Assembly: GCA_022495005.1 (NCBI GenBank)
Contig: JAGYXB010002040.1
Span: 62,001-126,000, forward strand
DNA length: 64,000 nucleotides
Direction of reading: 5' to 3'
Source: Rhyacophila brunnea
Taxonomy: Eukaryota > Arthropoda > Insecta > Trichoptera > Rhyacophilidae
The notes beneath the pieces were generated by a model that ran no database searches, was not told the origin of the DNA, and saw only the letters and a program-made list of their open reading frames with translations. The position numbers were made by a program, and so were the translations under genes. This document shows positions 22,025-33,454 of the stretch, one piece after another. The number at the start of each line of letters is the position of its first letter. Position 1 is the first letter of the stretch.

Positions 22025-22575
22025 TAAACAAAATTACTCAAATTAAACGTAAATAATGTACTCATACATTTCAAGAATATGATTTTTATTCTAGATATGT
22101 AATAAAGTTTATATTATATTTTTAGTTATATCTTTAAGTCTACACCTATACTTCTATAGTATAATTTTCAGAAATATTCTTCCATCTTTAGATATATTAC
22201 TATTGTATACAAAATCTGTCTGAGATTCTAATACACGAGTTGTCAGCAAAATAATATAAATCCCTTCAGAATTATATATTTTGCTTAATAAACCTTTTGC
22301 TGATGAATCTCTTATATTAAAATGCTTACTAAACTAAGTTTTGTTATTATTTGTTCTCACAAAACAATCTTATCAACATTACAGAATGCCTTTGAGTATA
22401 TAAGTACTTATTCCAATGTTTTATTAATAAAAACATATCGTATATTAAAGTCGGTAGGGGTTTACTCAATGCCTAGTGGTATTCAAAGTGTGAGATGCTT
22501 CACCCGGGGCGCCGCAAGATGTTTTAAATTGTTTTCTAACCGGGTTTATTTTAGCTTAGTGACTGGTTACAAAAT
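22025..22575. other. AT-rich spacer, no feature recognised
   Basis: A short GC-raised patch near 22500-22520 and an 86-codon plus frame (22322-22582) have no family signal. Confidence 0.45.
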
Positions 22576-22579
22576 ATTT

Positions 22580-23125
22580 TAACACTCTCGTTACTGTAAG
22601 TAATCTTAGGTTAACCAGCCCATTAAATTACAAATATTTAATTAATATCCACTTTCAGCTATTCCCATTCAATATTACATCTAATAATTAAACTATTATT
22701 ATTACCAAAATCGATAGCTTTATCCAGTAAATACATAGAATTGATAGATATCCGTCAAATTTCATTTACCTGTTAATAAAAAAATAAATTATAAATACAC
22801 ATTGTAAATAGAGCATCTCATTCCATTATAAACAAAAGAAATAAATCTAAAAGTACCCATGTGTGACAAAAAGAGACATTCCTACTTACTTGTGAGAAAG
22901 AGATTTGAAAGTAACCGTCGCAGTCTTGTATTATGACCGGCTGTCTTGTAGGCTATAAGAATGTATAGAAATACTCGTACGATTATAATAACGTCTTGAT
23001 GCCTTTTGATATTTTTCTATGCTGCGAAAAGAGGCATTTCCCTTTTACTAACTGTACTATTGTCAATCTCGTATGGTAACCCAATGTTATATCACTGGAA
23101 TGGACGTAATTTATTAGCATAGCAA
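22580..23125 (-). repeat. Unnamed AT-rich interspersed repeat, copy B
   Basis: In reverse complement it follows copy A (6082-6668) landmark by landmark: gctaataa, ggttaccatacgagattg, the gggaaatgc word, a ctatcgattttgg word, gatgtaatattg, tttaatgggctggttaacct, and cagtaacgagagtgtt. It is diverged and non-coding. Confidence 0.6.
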
Positions 23126-23409
23126 AGAGAAGGTTGAAGTAAATAATATCAATAAGTTCACAAGCACACTGAGAGAAATGTGGGTAAATGTAGTGATGTC
23201 CCATATAGATAGATAAGTCATGTGTCGCTTGGCACATGTCACGGGGATTGAAAATGAAGTAAGAAATGATAATAAAACTTTTAAGAGTAGATTAGAATTT
23301 TGGAGTTTTTCCGCTAAGAGGTTATGTATGTTTAAAAATATTATGTACGTATATCAGATTTCTTTTTTCAAGACAGTGAAATAATAAAATGTACAAACTA
23401 CGAGTAAAT

Positions 23410-24250
23410 AAATTTTCTGATGCTGAACTGGGTAGGCCATGCCAGAGACACTATTATTAAAACGTTCCTCGTTGGAAACTGGGAAGAAGGATGACGATGG
23501 TTTGAGTTACCTAGTCGTCATATACATATATGCAGTCACGAGTACTCTCGTATTTCATGATGTTATAAATATGTATGAATGAAAAAACACTATATCGCAG
23601 TCTAAAGAAGAAGATAAGTGGATAATAAATTTACATACAGTTTGAAACGAAAAATAGTGGGAGACGGTACATATAATAGTGGTTAGGTATGTCACTGGGT
23701 AACTGTGTGTTTTAAAGAGTTGAAAAACTGCGTCGTGAAAAAATTAATATACTCACCCATACTATTGGCTTATATGCATATTATGTTTTAGGGTGCCACG
23801 AAAAAAATGTATACATCGAGGGAGCTGTGAAACGGAAAAGTTTGAAAACCACAAAACCACACAGTTTTTGAAGCACTAAAATTTTTTCATGTTAAAAAAT
23901 AGGTCTAACCAAGGTGCTACGTTTTAAGGCATTGAATCTTCACTTGAAAAGCAACTTGTTCAAAATACAAATAAAACAGTTATAATGTATGGAACCGAAA
24001 CCTGTTGTATGACTAAACACAGAAAGAGTGTTGGGAATATTTAGTTTGGACCGATCAAGGATACTCACACATTGTACAGCCTATATTGCCTATTGGCCAT
24101 GTAAATTATAATGGATGGGTCTCGTATGATAAAAAATAACAGAAAGGAAGAGTCGAATTAAATTAAAAAAACATTGGGTTCCAAAACTAGAATAAAGCGG
24201 CTTAGGGCAGACCCACGCCCACATAGGGTTATAGCGTTAGAAAGAATAAG
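23410..24250. other. Possible highly decayed LINE 3' coding fragments
   Basis: Two short stretches recall the WxGHxxR...GRP ending of LINEs: NWVGHARDT near 23420-23450 (plus) and a degraded RADPRPH-like stretch near 24200 (plus). Each is below 30 residues and neither has a supporting neighbour motif. They are noted at low confidence only. Confidence 0.2.
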
Positions 24251-24858
24251 AATATGAATAATATATGAATTAATACTGTTTTAATATTTGAATATTCTTT
24301 TATAAAATATATAATAGTGTTACGTAGGAGTCTAGTATATTCATGATAATGAATACGATTAGTATACAACTAAAGTGCCATTTGATTGAATATTTTGTAA
24401 ATGTTAAATTATAAGTCAATTCAAATTAATCTCATAGTACATAGTACAGTAATAATAACATAGTTAAACAATAAAGTAATATATTGTTCATTTATCGACG
24501 CGTTTTTTACGTTACCTTGACCTCTAATATTTTATGTACCTGCATATCAATTGGAAAAGTTTTAGAAGACGTCTTCGACCGAGGGATTTTAACACACTTC
24601 TTTTGTATGCCACTATAACCATTGAACTACTAACCCATATATCAACCTTGCAGATATTACTTAATAACTACGATATATGAACTGTTTTTAAAATCATGTC
24701 AATAACGAATCACTGTCGTCTTTCTAATTAAAATCAGGGAATAACATTACCAACTAGATTCAATGATGTCAGAGTTAGTATAACTGTAGTGTTGACGTAC
24801 CTGTACTTACTTATCCATACTTATTGATTTAATTAGCAAAGATTGGTTTAAAAACTTT

Positions 24859-25047
24859 TTAATAATTCTGATCTCTTAGTCCTCCTATTAATACCGTTTT
24901 ACTTTCGATAAATCTACAAACGACTATTTTCCGACTGTCTTGCTTCAAATCACAGGCACTTTTCACTCTCTGCAAGCTCATAGGTTTCCAATCCCGACGT
25001 TCTGAATTTTTAAAATATATCGCACCGTGAGTGTAAAACCAAGGCAT
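24859..25047 (-). other. Exon-like coding sequence, half of an inverted duplication
   Basis: On the minus strand, tatgtcttttgcag|ATG is a good splice acceptor directly before a 63-codon open frame. The frame begins MPWFYTHGAIYFKNSERRDW, continues KPMSLQRVKSACDLKQDSRK, and ends at a TAA at 24859. Residue content looks coding (mixed charged residues, several Trp and Cys). I do not recognise the family. The first 39 bp reappear in inverse orientation at 25245-25283, again right after ttgcag, and the end of the frame (KTVLIGGLRDQ) resembles KNCFLLSGLSD in the other copy. It may be the last exon of a decayed gene or of a transposon. Confidence 0.35.
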
Positions 25048-25244
25048 CTGCAAAAGACATATTTTGGATATATTAGGGTTTGAAGTCTTCGATTTTGTTA
25101 GGAGAAAAGAGTTTCTAAAAAAAACACCATAATATTTGGTTTCTATCTACATTATATTGCATGTTCTTTCAGTTACTTCACTTTTACATTATCAAGTTCA
25201 CGACTTTTGCAGTTGTTTTGCATTTAATCTCGAAATTGAAAAAT

Positions 25245-25400
25245 TTGCAGATGCCTTGGTTTTACACTCATGGTGCGATATATGCACCCTTTACAAATTT
25301 AAAAATAAAAAAAAACTGTTTCCTCTTATCAGGTTTATCAGACATCATTGGAGAGGGCTGCAAAATTAGACAATGCACTCCCCAAGAACAAACATTTTCA
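25245..25400 (+). other. Inverted partner of the exon-like sequence at 24.9 kb
   Basis: Following aaaaatttgcag, the frame reads MPWFYTHGAIY (identical to the minus-strand copy), then APFTNLKIKKNCFLLSGLSD and IIGEGCKIRQC. The middle of the other copy is replaced or missing. The shared 39 bp differ at one base, so the duplication is recent or conserved. Function is unknown. Confidence 0.3.
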
Positions 25401-25618
25401 GTGATGTTTTGTGTATAATAAATAAGTATTTGGCTATTTTTAATTATTTTAATTTTTAATATTATATATTTTTAATTTTCCCTTTTTGTTCTGAAATTAA
25501 TCCTTACTTCACATTTTTATTTAACTTACTTTATTATTCGTACTTACCCAAAACCATTTTTTTATAAATTTAAATGTTATGTTATGAACGTCTTGCATTC
25601 GGGATTATATACACAATG

Positions 25619-25638
25619 TTTTTTTTTTTTTTTTTTTT
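25619..25638. repeat. Poly-T tract (20 T)
   Basis: This is an uninterrupted run of 20 T followed by A-rich sequence. It may be the poly-A tail of a minus-strand retroposon, but no body was identified beside it. Confidence 0.7.
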
Positions 25639-26191
25639 AAATAAATACACACACATATATACATAATTTCTTTTTATAAGTCTGCTTAAGAAAATGATAC
25701 CACATTTTTATTGTAAATATGTACCTACTCATTGTTTGTAGCATTTGGTAGTGAATGTTCGAAATAATATAATACAAAGCAGATTAATTTATTCACGTAA
25801 ACGTTTTCCATCGAGGGATTCAACTAGGTTGAGTAAAGCCTTAAGGGTCTTTGTTTTCATTTACAACAGAGCCTTGCGGTTGGCTTAACTCATAAGGAAT
25901 AATATACATTCTATGCATATATTATTATAAATTATTATTAATTCATTTCAAAATAATGGCAATATTAAATTTCACATTGTGGTCAATGTTATTTAATCCG
26001 TGTGTTTCATAATTTCTATCCGTTTTATAGTTGATCCGTTAATTCTTTAAGTACCTAAGTAGATTGATGGCAATGTTGATTATGTATTGATATATGAACT
26101 CTAGGGGTCACTAAAAAGTAGAAATATAAAATTATGACGTAATAACACTTAAAAAATAAATAAAGAAATATTGTGTAGTGGTATTAAATTT

Positions 26192-26617
26192 TTCCTTAAC
26201 GATCTTAAAAATTTCCGTCTGTTTCGGTAATGTCACCATCGGTTACCGTACGAAATTGATAATATTGCAATAGAAAATATTTATTTTGGCAACATATTAT
26301 ACAATACTAATAAGGTTTTTTGTCATTATTTGCTATTTATTTTGTCTATAAAACGACCAAAAAGGCATCAAAACTTAATAATTTTAATCATACGTGTATT
26401 TCCATACAATCTTGTAGCATAATTTAATTGGATGTAATATTGTTGATTACCGGAATATAATTGAAGTTAATGGCCCCACCAAACCACACCCGGTATTAAT
26501 CGGGCGATTATAGGAATATCTAAAATATTCAGATGATGAACTATATTAACTAAATATTTGCAATCAAAGAGCCTACGTAACTACATACAGTAACATTATA
26601 GTAACGGCTGGGTTAAT
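26192..26617 (+). repeat. Unnamed AT-rich interspersed repeat, copy C
   Basis: It has the same orientation as copy A. It keeps ttccgtctgtttcggtaatg (A has ttccgtccgttctagtgatg), ggttaccgta, attggatgtaatattgttga, and near the end cagtaac...agtaacg with ctgggt. It is internally shorter by about 160 bp. Confidence 0.55.
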
Positions 26618-26629
26618 AAAAAATTGCAG

Positions 26630-27895
26630 AATTATCTCAAAATCAAATTTCAAAAAAATTATCTACATATTATTAATATCATAATAATATAATGAAATTT
26701 ACAAATTACAAATTCAAGACGTTCACAATATGAAATGAAAACACATATAAAGAAGCAATATTCGTAAAACAGTAAATGTAAAAATTATAAGGTACCTACA
26801 CTAAGTGAGCTAAATAGACCCTGTTTTAAGAATTTATAAAACAGCATTCACCTATAAAATAATATCCATCCTCACGTTGGTTGAAGATAAGATTATAAGG
26901 TAAGGTATAAGATTTTATAAGATATAGTATAATATTTTGCTGACAATGCTTGTTTTAACAGGACACTCGTTGATCGCCACAATCGTAATAAAAACAACCG
27001 GAATACAACGGAAAGACAAGAGAAAATGGGCAGGTCAGTAAAGTAGGAAAACAATTATATCATAATAAATAAATCTGGTAAGTGCTCATAAGTATTCTTA
27101 TTGGATCTAATATAATTGAAAGATTAGTGTATGTAATGCTTCACGAACAACGTGTTGATTCTTGATCTCAATGGTATACGGCCATATATTTCCAGTAAGA
27201 CAGCTCACAGTGAACTGTGCTACGGCGAAATGTAATACGTACAATTTACACGTAACTAGTTTCTTTTCATATTGTGAAAGGGCGCATAACTCGCAATGCA
27301 TATTTAAATTTTAATTCGAAAAATATTACGTATGTATTCATAGTATTATTAATATATAATAATATACCTACGGCTTATATTGAATCGATAATTTGGTAAA
27401 CTTAATAACTATTTTGCCGATAAATTAATGGCAAATTAAGTTAAAGACATCGTGAAATAGTGTGATTAGAGAAGTAACGTTTCACCATTTTGCGATAGCG
27501 AAGTTAAGTAGCTTAACATAAGAGTGTTTATAAACACCTCAGTGAACAGCCATCAATATACTAAAAGCTTAGCATACTCACAATAAGCTCGATTTAAGTC
27601 ACATTTATTTAAGATTTACACACGAGAAAAGCTTCTGTAGTTCACTAAATAAGACAAAAGCAATAATATCAATTTATTGATGATCGTTTTAACTATATAA
27701 TCTAATAATTCTCAATCTTTTTTATTTGACGGAACCCTTGAAACAACCTCTAGTTAGTTTGCTGATACGTTACAATATTAAGGTCCAGGTGATAATTTAC
27801 AAGGTCGTCGGTTGTACTAAGCAATTGGCGGTGACATAACTACCTAAGCAGAGTAAAATATTGATTTTAGTCTCACATATTATTTTAATTTCTGT
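26630..27895. other. AT-rich spacer, no feature recognised
   Basis: No supported coding or repeat was found. A 64-codon minus frame (27107-27301) has no motif. Confidence 0.45.
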
Positions 27896-27899
27896 ATTT

Positions 27900-28005
27900 T
27901 AATATACTTTAATTTCTGTGTTAGCTTCTACAATTGCTATAGCGGAAGGGTCGACAGGCGTGTGGGGGGTCAAACGCAGCGGCTCCTGGTTTTTGTCAGA
28001 TGACA
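27900..28005 (-). other. Short coding-like segment, possible exon
   Basis: On the minus strand an ATG at about 28005 begins MSSDKNQEPLRLTPHTPVD, continues PSAIAIVEANTEIK, and stops shortly after at TAA. The GC-rich third positions contrast with the AT-rich surroundings, and aaa|gtatat near the end could act as a splice donor. Upstream, tttatctttctag is acceptor-like. The family is unknown. It could be a short first exon or a transposon scrap; evidence is compositional only. Confidence 0.25.
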
Positions 28006-28073
28006 TATTAATACTTGTCATCGAGGTTAAGAAATAGAAATAAATCACTAGAAAGATAAATGTATAAACCAAC

Positions 28074-28462
28074 CAGGGACGCGCCAAGGGTAACTGCCAC
28101 CCAAGTGCCGGCCCAAAATTGCCGCCCTTCCAAATATTTTTTCGGAAATATAAAAGAAGTCAAAGAATTATTTTATTGTCATTAAAATATTTCACAAAAT
28201 TTTCGATAAGTGTATTTTACCTATTAAGTTAATAATTTTATAGCATTTATAGCATTTTAAAATATAATGTAAAGCATCTTAAATCAATAGACATGTATCG
28301 ATGGAGTACGGTAACATAAATTATCAATGAGAAAGAGAAAATTTTCATCATAAAATTCATTGTATTTACTTGAATAAAATATTTTTAATATGTATCATTT
28401 AAATATTTTTTCGGACTTCGGACACCCCATGAATCCTGCCGCCCGGGTGTTTCGCATCCCTA
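28074..28462. mobile_element. Probable hAT-like insert with GC-rich ends
   Basis: The left end, CAGGGACGCGCC, and the reverse complement of the right end, TAGGGATGCGAA, are similar. Both subterminal regions are strongly GC-rich (gccggcccaaaattgccgcc on the left, ctgccgcccgggtg on the right) around an AT-rich 250-bp core. The adjoining 8-mers, aaaccaac and acaccccc, match at five of eight positions, so the target duplication is weak. Confidence 0.42.
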
Positions 28463-28469
28463 ACACCCC

Positions 28470-29045
28470 CGCTAGATGCCACTATGAAACTAACGCGCAT
28501 TGGTTGTTCATTTTCTCAACTTAACTTTTACAAAATATTTTGCGCAGTTTAATTTATGTCTCTTGTGTTTTTTTTTGAAGAATGCTCTTAAAAGAAATGT
28601 TATAAAATATGTAGGTAAAAGGTCTTTGGCAAAAATCTTTTATAATCTAATATCGGCCTTCGCTAGATAACGGTGAAGATTTATACTGTGTATCTTTGGT
28701 GTAGAAAAGATAACTAATGGTCCACGACCAAATCAAGAAAATTAATTGCCATCATTATTTATTTCATACGTAGTCCAAGTACCGACTACTGAAATATATT
28801 ACGAAGGTAAAGGTAAAGAGAGGCTAAATAAAATTTGAACAAGGAAATCTCCCGTTAATTAAGAAATAACTAGACATAGAAGTGGAAACTAAGACTCAAT
28901 CCGGTGCTGGATTTATGATTTCTGGTAATTTTGATAGATTATATCAGTTAATTTAGGTAATAAATCAAACACACAGACAAAAAACGGTTCATTTATTAGT
29001 TAATATGATATCTCTTGAGTTAATTAATGTGTACATTACCGTTAC
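28470..29045. other. AT-rich spacer, no feature recognised
   Basis: No coding or repeat was recognised in the stretch before the GC-raised leader of the THAP exon. Confidence 0.45.
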
Positions 29046-29059
29046 ATTTTATAATATGG

Positions 29060-29322
29060 GTTCCTATCAAGGCCTGAACAAAAACGATGCATAAGTGCGA
29101 GTGAGAAAGTATTCGGCACCCTTATAATCCCTGCGACACGCGCTAGAGTAAGATAAAAGGTTGACAGATATGTGAGATGATTTGCTACGGTGTCGCCGCC
29201 AAATATTAGTTTGTTGCTTAACTAAGCGTCGATAACCTGCGAGCGCGTGTTGCTAAAATTGCAATTTTTTGTGTTAAACATAAAGTCAGTGGTTAATATT
29301 TTTAGTTAATTAAGTAGAAAAG
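29060..29322 (+). promoter_or_regulatory. GC-raised leader and putative promoter of the THAP exon
   Basis: Composition shifts to many CpG dinucleotides (gatgcataagtgcgagtgag, cgcgctagag, cggtgtcgccgccaaata, cctgcgagcgcgtgttgc) right before the exon. This suits a TATA-less insect promoter or 5' UTR. No TATA box or clear initiator could be fixed. Confidence 0.35.
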
Positions 29323-29393
29323 ATGGTTCAGTGTGTTGTATTAAAATGTGGTAGCCGTACTGATAATCAAGAAGGTGGTATTACGTTTCATAG
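29323..29393 (+). CDS. THAP-domain protein, first coding exon (partial)
   Basis: The ATG at 29323 (aagATGG context) opens MVQCVVLKCGSRTDNQEGG followed by ITFHR. It is cut by a consensus splice donor AG|GTAAGT at 29393/29394, leaving two bases of the next codon. THAP domains begin M-x2-C-x(2-4)-C, followed some 15 residues later by a (I/V/L)xFHxFP motif, and genes in this family often have an intron just at FHR/FP. Cys4 and Cys9 and the FH fit; the C2CH zinc site would be completed by a Cys and His in the next exon. THAP proteins bind DNA in the nucleus as transcription factors or as domesticated or active transposases. No matching second exon was found downstream, so whether this is a host gene, a P-element-like gene, or an orphaned exon is undecided. 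Confidence 0.6.
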
Positions 29394-30095
29394 GTAAGTT
29401 GATACATGTTCGTGATAATTTATTTGTATATTATTATATATTTTAATATCAAGTGACCTAGTGTTTCTTTAAAATAACTTAAGTTATGGATATTTTTACC
29501 CGATGGTTGCATTTTGACCGCTTAAAAATACTATATAACGTAAAAAAATAGAAAATTATATTTTAAATCTGAGCGTCTAGTGCGAGCACTTTGGGCGAAC
29601 ACCAGCGAAATGGTCTATTGTCTTAAACATTTGTATACGAATGCGTTCGCTCGCTCACAAACCAAACGCACGGCACGTAGCTTCATTTAGCAATGCAATG
29701 GGTGGCGTCTAGATGTACTATAGTCTAAGGTTCCTATACTACAGAGAGAGTACCCATCCTTATTTTCACCAAGAGCACATTTATTGCCAAAATGGAATTA
29801 AGGATTTTTTTCCCCCAACGAAACTTCCATTGGGTAGGTACCGTAATTAAGGTAAATAATAATTTTTATTACAAGCAATACAACGTGTATTAGGAATCAA
29901 TTATAACAAACGTCCACACGATAAAATTGGTAACTGAATCATTGTGTTTAATTGCTATTTAAGGTTGACGATTGATTACGACAATCGACTTGTGTCAATC
30001 TGAAAATCTCCTCGTGTAATTCGAGCTATTATAGTGTTTGTTGTTGTACAAACGAAATTACCAAAAAAACTGCATAATTAATGTCTTCATACAGT
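29394..30095 (+). other. Putative intron 1 of the THAP gene, no coding seen
   Basis: After the donor at 29394 the sequence is AT-rich, with a GC-raised patch at 29570-29760. No acceptor followed by the expected FP-containing exon was recognised in this or later sequence. Confidence 0.35.
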
Positions 30096-30096
30096 T

Positions 30097-30194
30097 TCAC
30101 TTCGTCACCTTCTTGCGGTCTTGCTTCTTGGTGAATTCGAAGGCATATCGAGTGACTCTCTCTGAACATGGTGTACTCGCCTTCTGTGTTTTGT
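30097..30194 (-). other. Candidate terminal exon, family unknown
   Basis: On the minus strand, tttatgccatgttgcag is a strong splice acceptor. It is followed by AC and then 31 codons reading KTQKASTPCSERVTRYAFEF and TKKQDRKKVTK, ending at TGA (30097-30099). Codons are GC-balanced and the residues look like a basic C-terminal tail. A competing frame through the same bases (30247 to 30029) is open for 72 codons, so the phase is not certain. No upstream exon was identified. Confidence 0.3.
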
Positions 30195-30342
30195 CTGCAA
30201 CATGGCATAAATATAATGTGTCTTAGTGTCTTCAGTAAACATTCCATGGAACTTTGACTTAGACTGAGACACGCTATATTAAACTATTTTTATATTGAAC
30301 GACTAATTCACAAGATTTAAGAATATAACATTCTTTTATTGA

Positions 30343-30420
30343 ACATACGTAATTTGAAAACACAAATCATTTTGAAAAAAATCCGACACCCAGCAGGATT
30401 TTCTCTATATAGTGGTTATA
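30343..30420 (-). repeat. SINE family 2, 3' fragment
   Basis: Reverse complement gggtgtcggatttttttcaa, with aaattacgtatgttcaata beyond, matches the 3' half of the copy at 4434-4625. The tRNA-like head is missing. Confidence 0.4.
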
Positions 30421-30429
30421 TATTTTGTA

Positions 30430-31890
30430 TTTTAAATAAAATTATGTACCTACCTATGTTAAATAAATATTAGTTAACTTTTTTTAACGATTCCAAGAAA
30501 CTATGTTAAATTAAAATAATCGGTGTATAGTGACAAGCGAGCACACGTACAGCTATAAATAGATTAAATCTGCATCGTTATCCCTCTAGGCGGCAGCAAT
30601 GCTGATTGTGCTTTAAAAGTGCCAAATCTATGCAATTTTAAACATTTATAAAGTAGATTAAGTTGATTGCTCAAACACAAATCGACGATAAAAATTATTA
30701 TCTTATCAACAAACACAAAAATTTAATTGGAATTGTTTTATTAATCGATTTAACTCCCATGGATATGCCCGTGAGAGATTTTCAGGCTTGTTGGAAGTAC
30801 ATAAGTTGTAAATGATGGCAAAATATTGTATGATAGAGGATAATGATGATTGACAGTGAATAACGTTTAATCTATTCGCCTTGAACATCGAGCAATAATA
30901 ATATCATATTTTCAAAAGACTTTTATAAGATTTATACTGACAAATCTTATTATTATTGTATTATAATATAAAAGGAAGCAAAAGCAATTCAATGAACGGT
31001 GAACCTTTTTTCCGAAATTGGGTACAGAGTGATGTTTTTGAGGCTAATGCGCTTGTCTCAAACCATTTTTTTAGCATGCGTGGGTACACACAATCTCAAA
31101 AAATCGTTTTCTCGTAATGTTTGTACCCACCTTCTTTAATCAGAACAATAAAGTTCTGTCCAAAAAAAACAATTTGCATTTTCTTGTATGTAAATACGAA
31201 ATTGCTTACACGTGAATACGTATGTACTAGGGATAGCAATTTAGGAAAGACATTTTTCTATCCCAGGATTTCGGGATTAGCATTTCCAAACTTAATCCAG
31301 AATCCCGGGATTGATGAAAACATGAATTTTTGCCTTGAAAATGTTATGAAATATGAATATATTTAATACAAAAAAATAACAAATATTTCACAGCTAAGAA
31401 ATAATAGCTTATTTATTACCGAGATAATGATTTATTTACCTATATTATTTTAAAAGACTAAAGTTAATTGGACTACTAAATATTTTTTTTGAAAATACAC
31501 AGTTTTGTTTACAGCCAATCAATTCGATTTTGGGAGTTTTAAAATAATAGATCATGTCACCACTTTGGGAGTGATGATGATGACGCAAGAAACTGGTTGG
31601 AAGTTACTTGAGTGAATTAAGGAATATTTACTGGATACATAGAACAATAACAGGTACGACAGTTAGAAAAATTCAATGCAATACTCGTTGAGAGATGCTC
31701 AGCCTGAGGTTAGTTGGCGAGTTCGAGGCGTGTTGGTAGAGTGACGTATCCCATCAATTGTGACTACCTATTTATTGAAATGAATATTCGTTAAATTGCA
31801 GCAAACTATTATTGATGTTTGTCACAATTGGGTAATTACTGTCGCATTGCTGCTACATCGCAGCGTTTTTCTGACAAGGCTTGGGGCTGT
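30430..31890. other. AT-rich spacer with palindromic patch
   Basis: No coding was recognised. At 31230-31315 a tagggatagcaatttagg...cccaggatttcggg...aatcccgggattg patch looks like a hAT end with ATCCCGGGAT reiterations, but the other end was not found. Inverted gtgggtaca/tgtacccac lies at about 31079-31130. Confidence 0.4.
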
Positions 31891-31910
31891 CGACCCTTAC
31901 TGACGTCACT

Positions 31911-32964
31911 TGAAGAATGTGGTGACCGTAGATGAAATGATATGGGTTAACGGAAAAATTCGCTGATTATTGCATTATTAAAACCACGGGGCATTATTTG
32001 CTGACACGACCTGGGGTTGTTGACACCCACAATATGTTATTGCAAAAATATGTTAAAACATATTTTTCATGCATATTTTATTAAAAAAATTAAATTCTTA
32101 TAAATTATTTTTAGGTGAAATTCTTGGTGAAATGCCGAGTCGAGAAGGCTAGTGAGGTTTTTACACGACTGAGGAAAATAATATTATGTAGCCAATCCTG
32201 CCTATTCCCAGGAATTTGAACGAGAATGGTATGATACTGTCTTTTTGAACGTACTGTATGCTTACAGAAACAACTGAGAACAGGATTTTTTATCCTTCAA
32301 TATATATATTTTTTTAAATTAAGATGTAAATACTTTCTAATGAAGCGATCGCATCGTCTGCTTTATATAAATCCGTCACTGTTCTCAAAAGTTAAAATTT
32401 GTATTCGTTCATTCATTCGTTCCCCTTTATAATGTGCTACTCCTATACAGCACATGGTATGACTACCCCCACAGGACGTTACTAAATATATATAGAAATC
32501 TAATTGAATATGGTATAAAACAATACATGCCTATCTTCCGGAGAGAAATATTGACGTCACAGTTTGATATTATGTGAGTTTTGACCTTATATGATTTATA
32601 TTTTATATGCTATATTAAATTTAGCTAAAAATAACGGTCGATAAATTTATATTTATACCATCATGCTACCAGTGCTACTGAAAATAATATTTTGTTTTTA
32701 TTACCTAATCTTGTTAGCGTGATACCTAATTGATTATTATCTGTTTTTATATTTTCCATGTTAAATCCTTTACAAAGGAAAATGCTGACTCAAAGGTTAC
32801 GGATTTAATTTTGCCTATTCATCTAAATCAGATTTTCACATTTTACCTGGAACCGCAGATCAAGCCGGCTCCGGAGCGTTGTGACGTCATAAAAAATGTA
32901 AAAATGCCGCTGGAATTTTGGCAGCCATCTACCCGCGGCGGTTATTGCGTGACGAGTGACGTCA
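31911..32964. promoter_or_regulatory. Cluster of four CRE palindromes (TGACGTCA)
   Basis: Exact TGACGTCA octamers occur at 31911-31918, 32552-32559, 32882-32889 and 32957-32964. The last two share the longer word gtgacgtcataaa and flank a GC-raised segment (ggctccggagc, acccgcggcgg). The octamer is the full cAMP-response/ATF-CREB site. Two sites 75 bp apart in a GC-raised patch would suit a promoter, but no transcript start or exon was recognised nearby. Confidence 0.4.
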
Positions 32965-33454
32965 TAAACAATTGCTCCTGGTTTACCGCTGGAAAAAACA
33001 AACAAATACCAGTGCCTACTACATAGAAGGTATCGTGTATTTTTTTCATGACCTGTACTTTTGCCACGTGATAATTTATGCAAATTGAATTATTTTTGTT
33101 TGATACTTGGAATTAGGGTACTTTGCGGGGAATGGCAGGAAACTGGACACAATCCCCAATCGAGGGGTAAGTAATTTTCAAACAAACACATTTATTTCGG
33201 TATTAATTAATTACACATTTTGACAAATCATATTCAGATGATAATTATACAATTTATGCGGTGGTTATGGAATTGGATTTTATTTTAAAAAAACAAGCTT
33301 AACTCATTTAGTGCTGACAACGCAACTGGCGCGTTTGCATTAGTTGGCTATTAGATATAATTAACATGATATGAATGTTATCTATATTAATTTGAATGGA
33401 ATGCCTGTTCGTGTTCGCAAGGATGGCGTTCAACTGATGTTTTTTTGGGTATCA

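Noticed and set aside
32730..33083. 98- and 86-codon frames on opposite strands over the CRE cluster
   Set aside because: Neither has a motif. GC-raised palindrome-rich DNA keeps both strands open by chance, so the regulatory reading is preferred.
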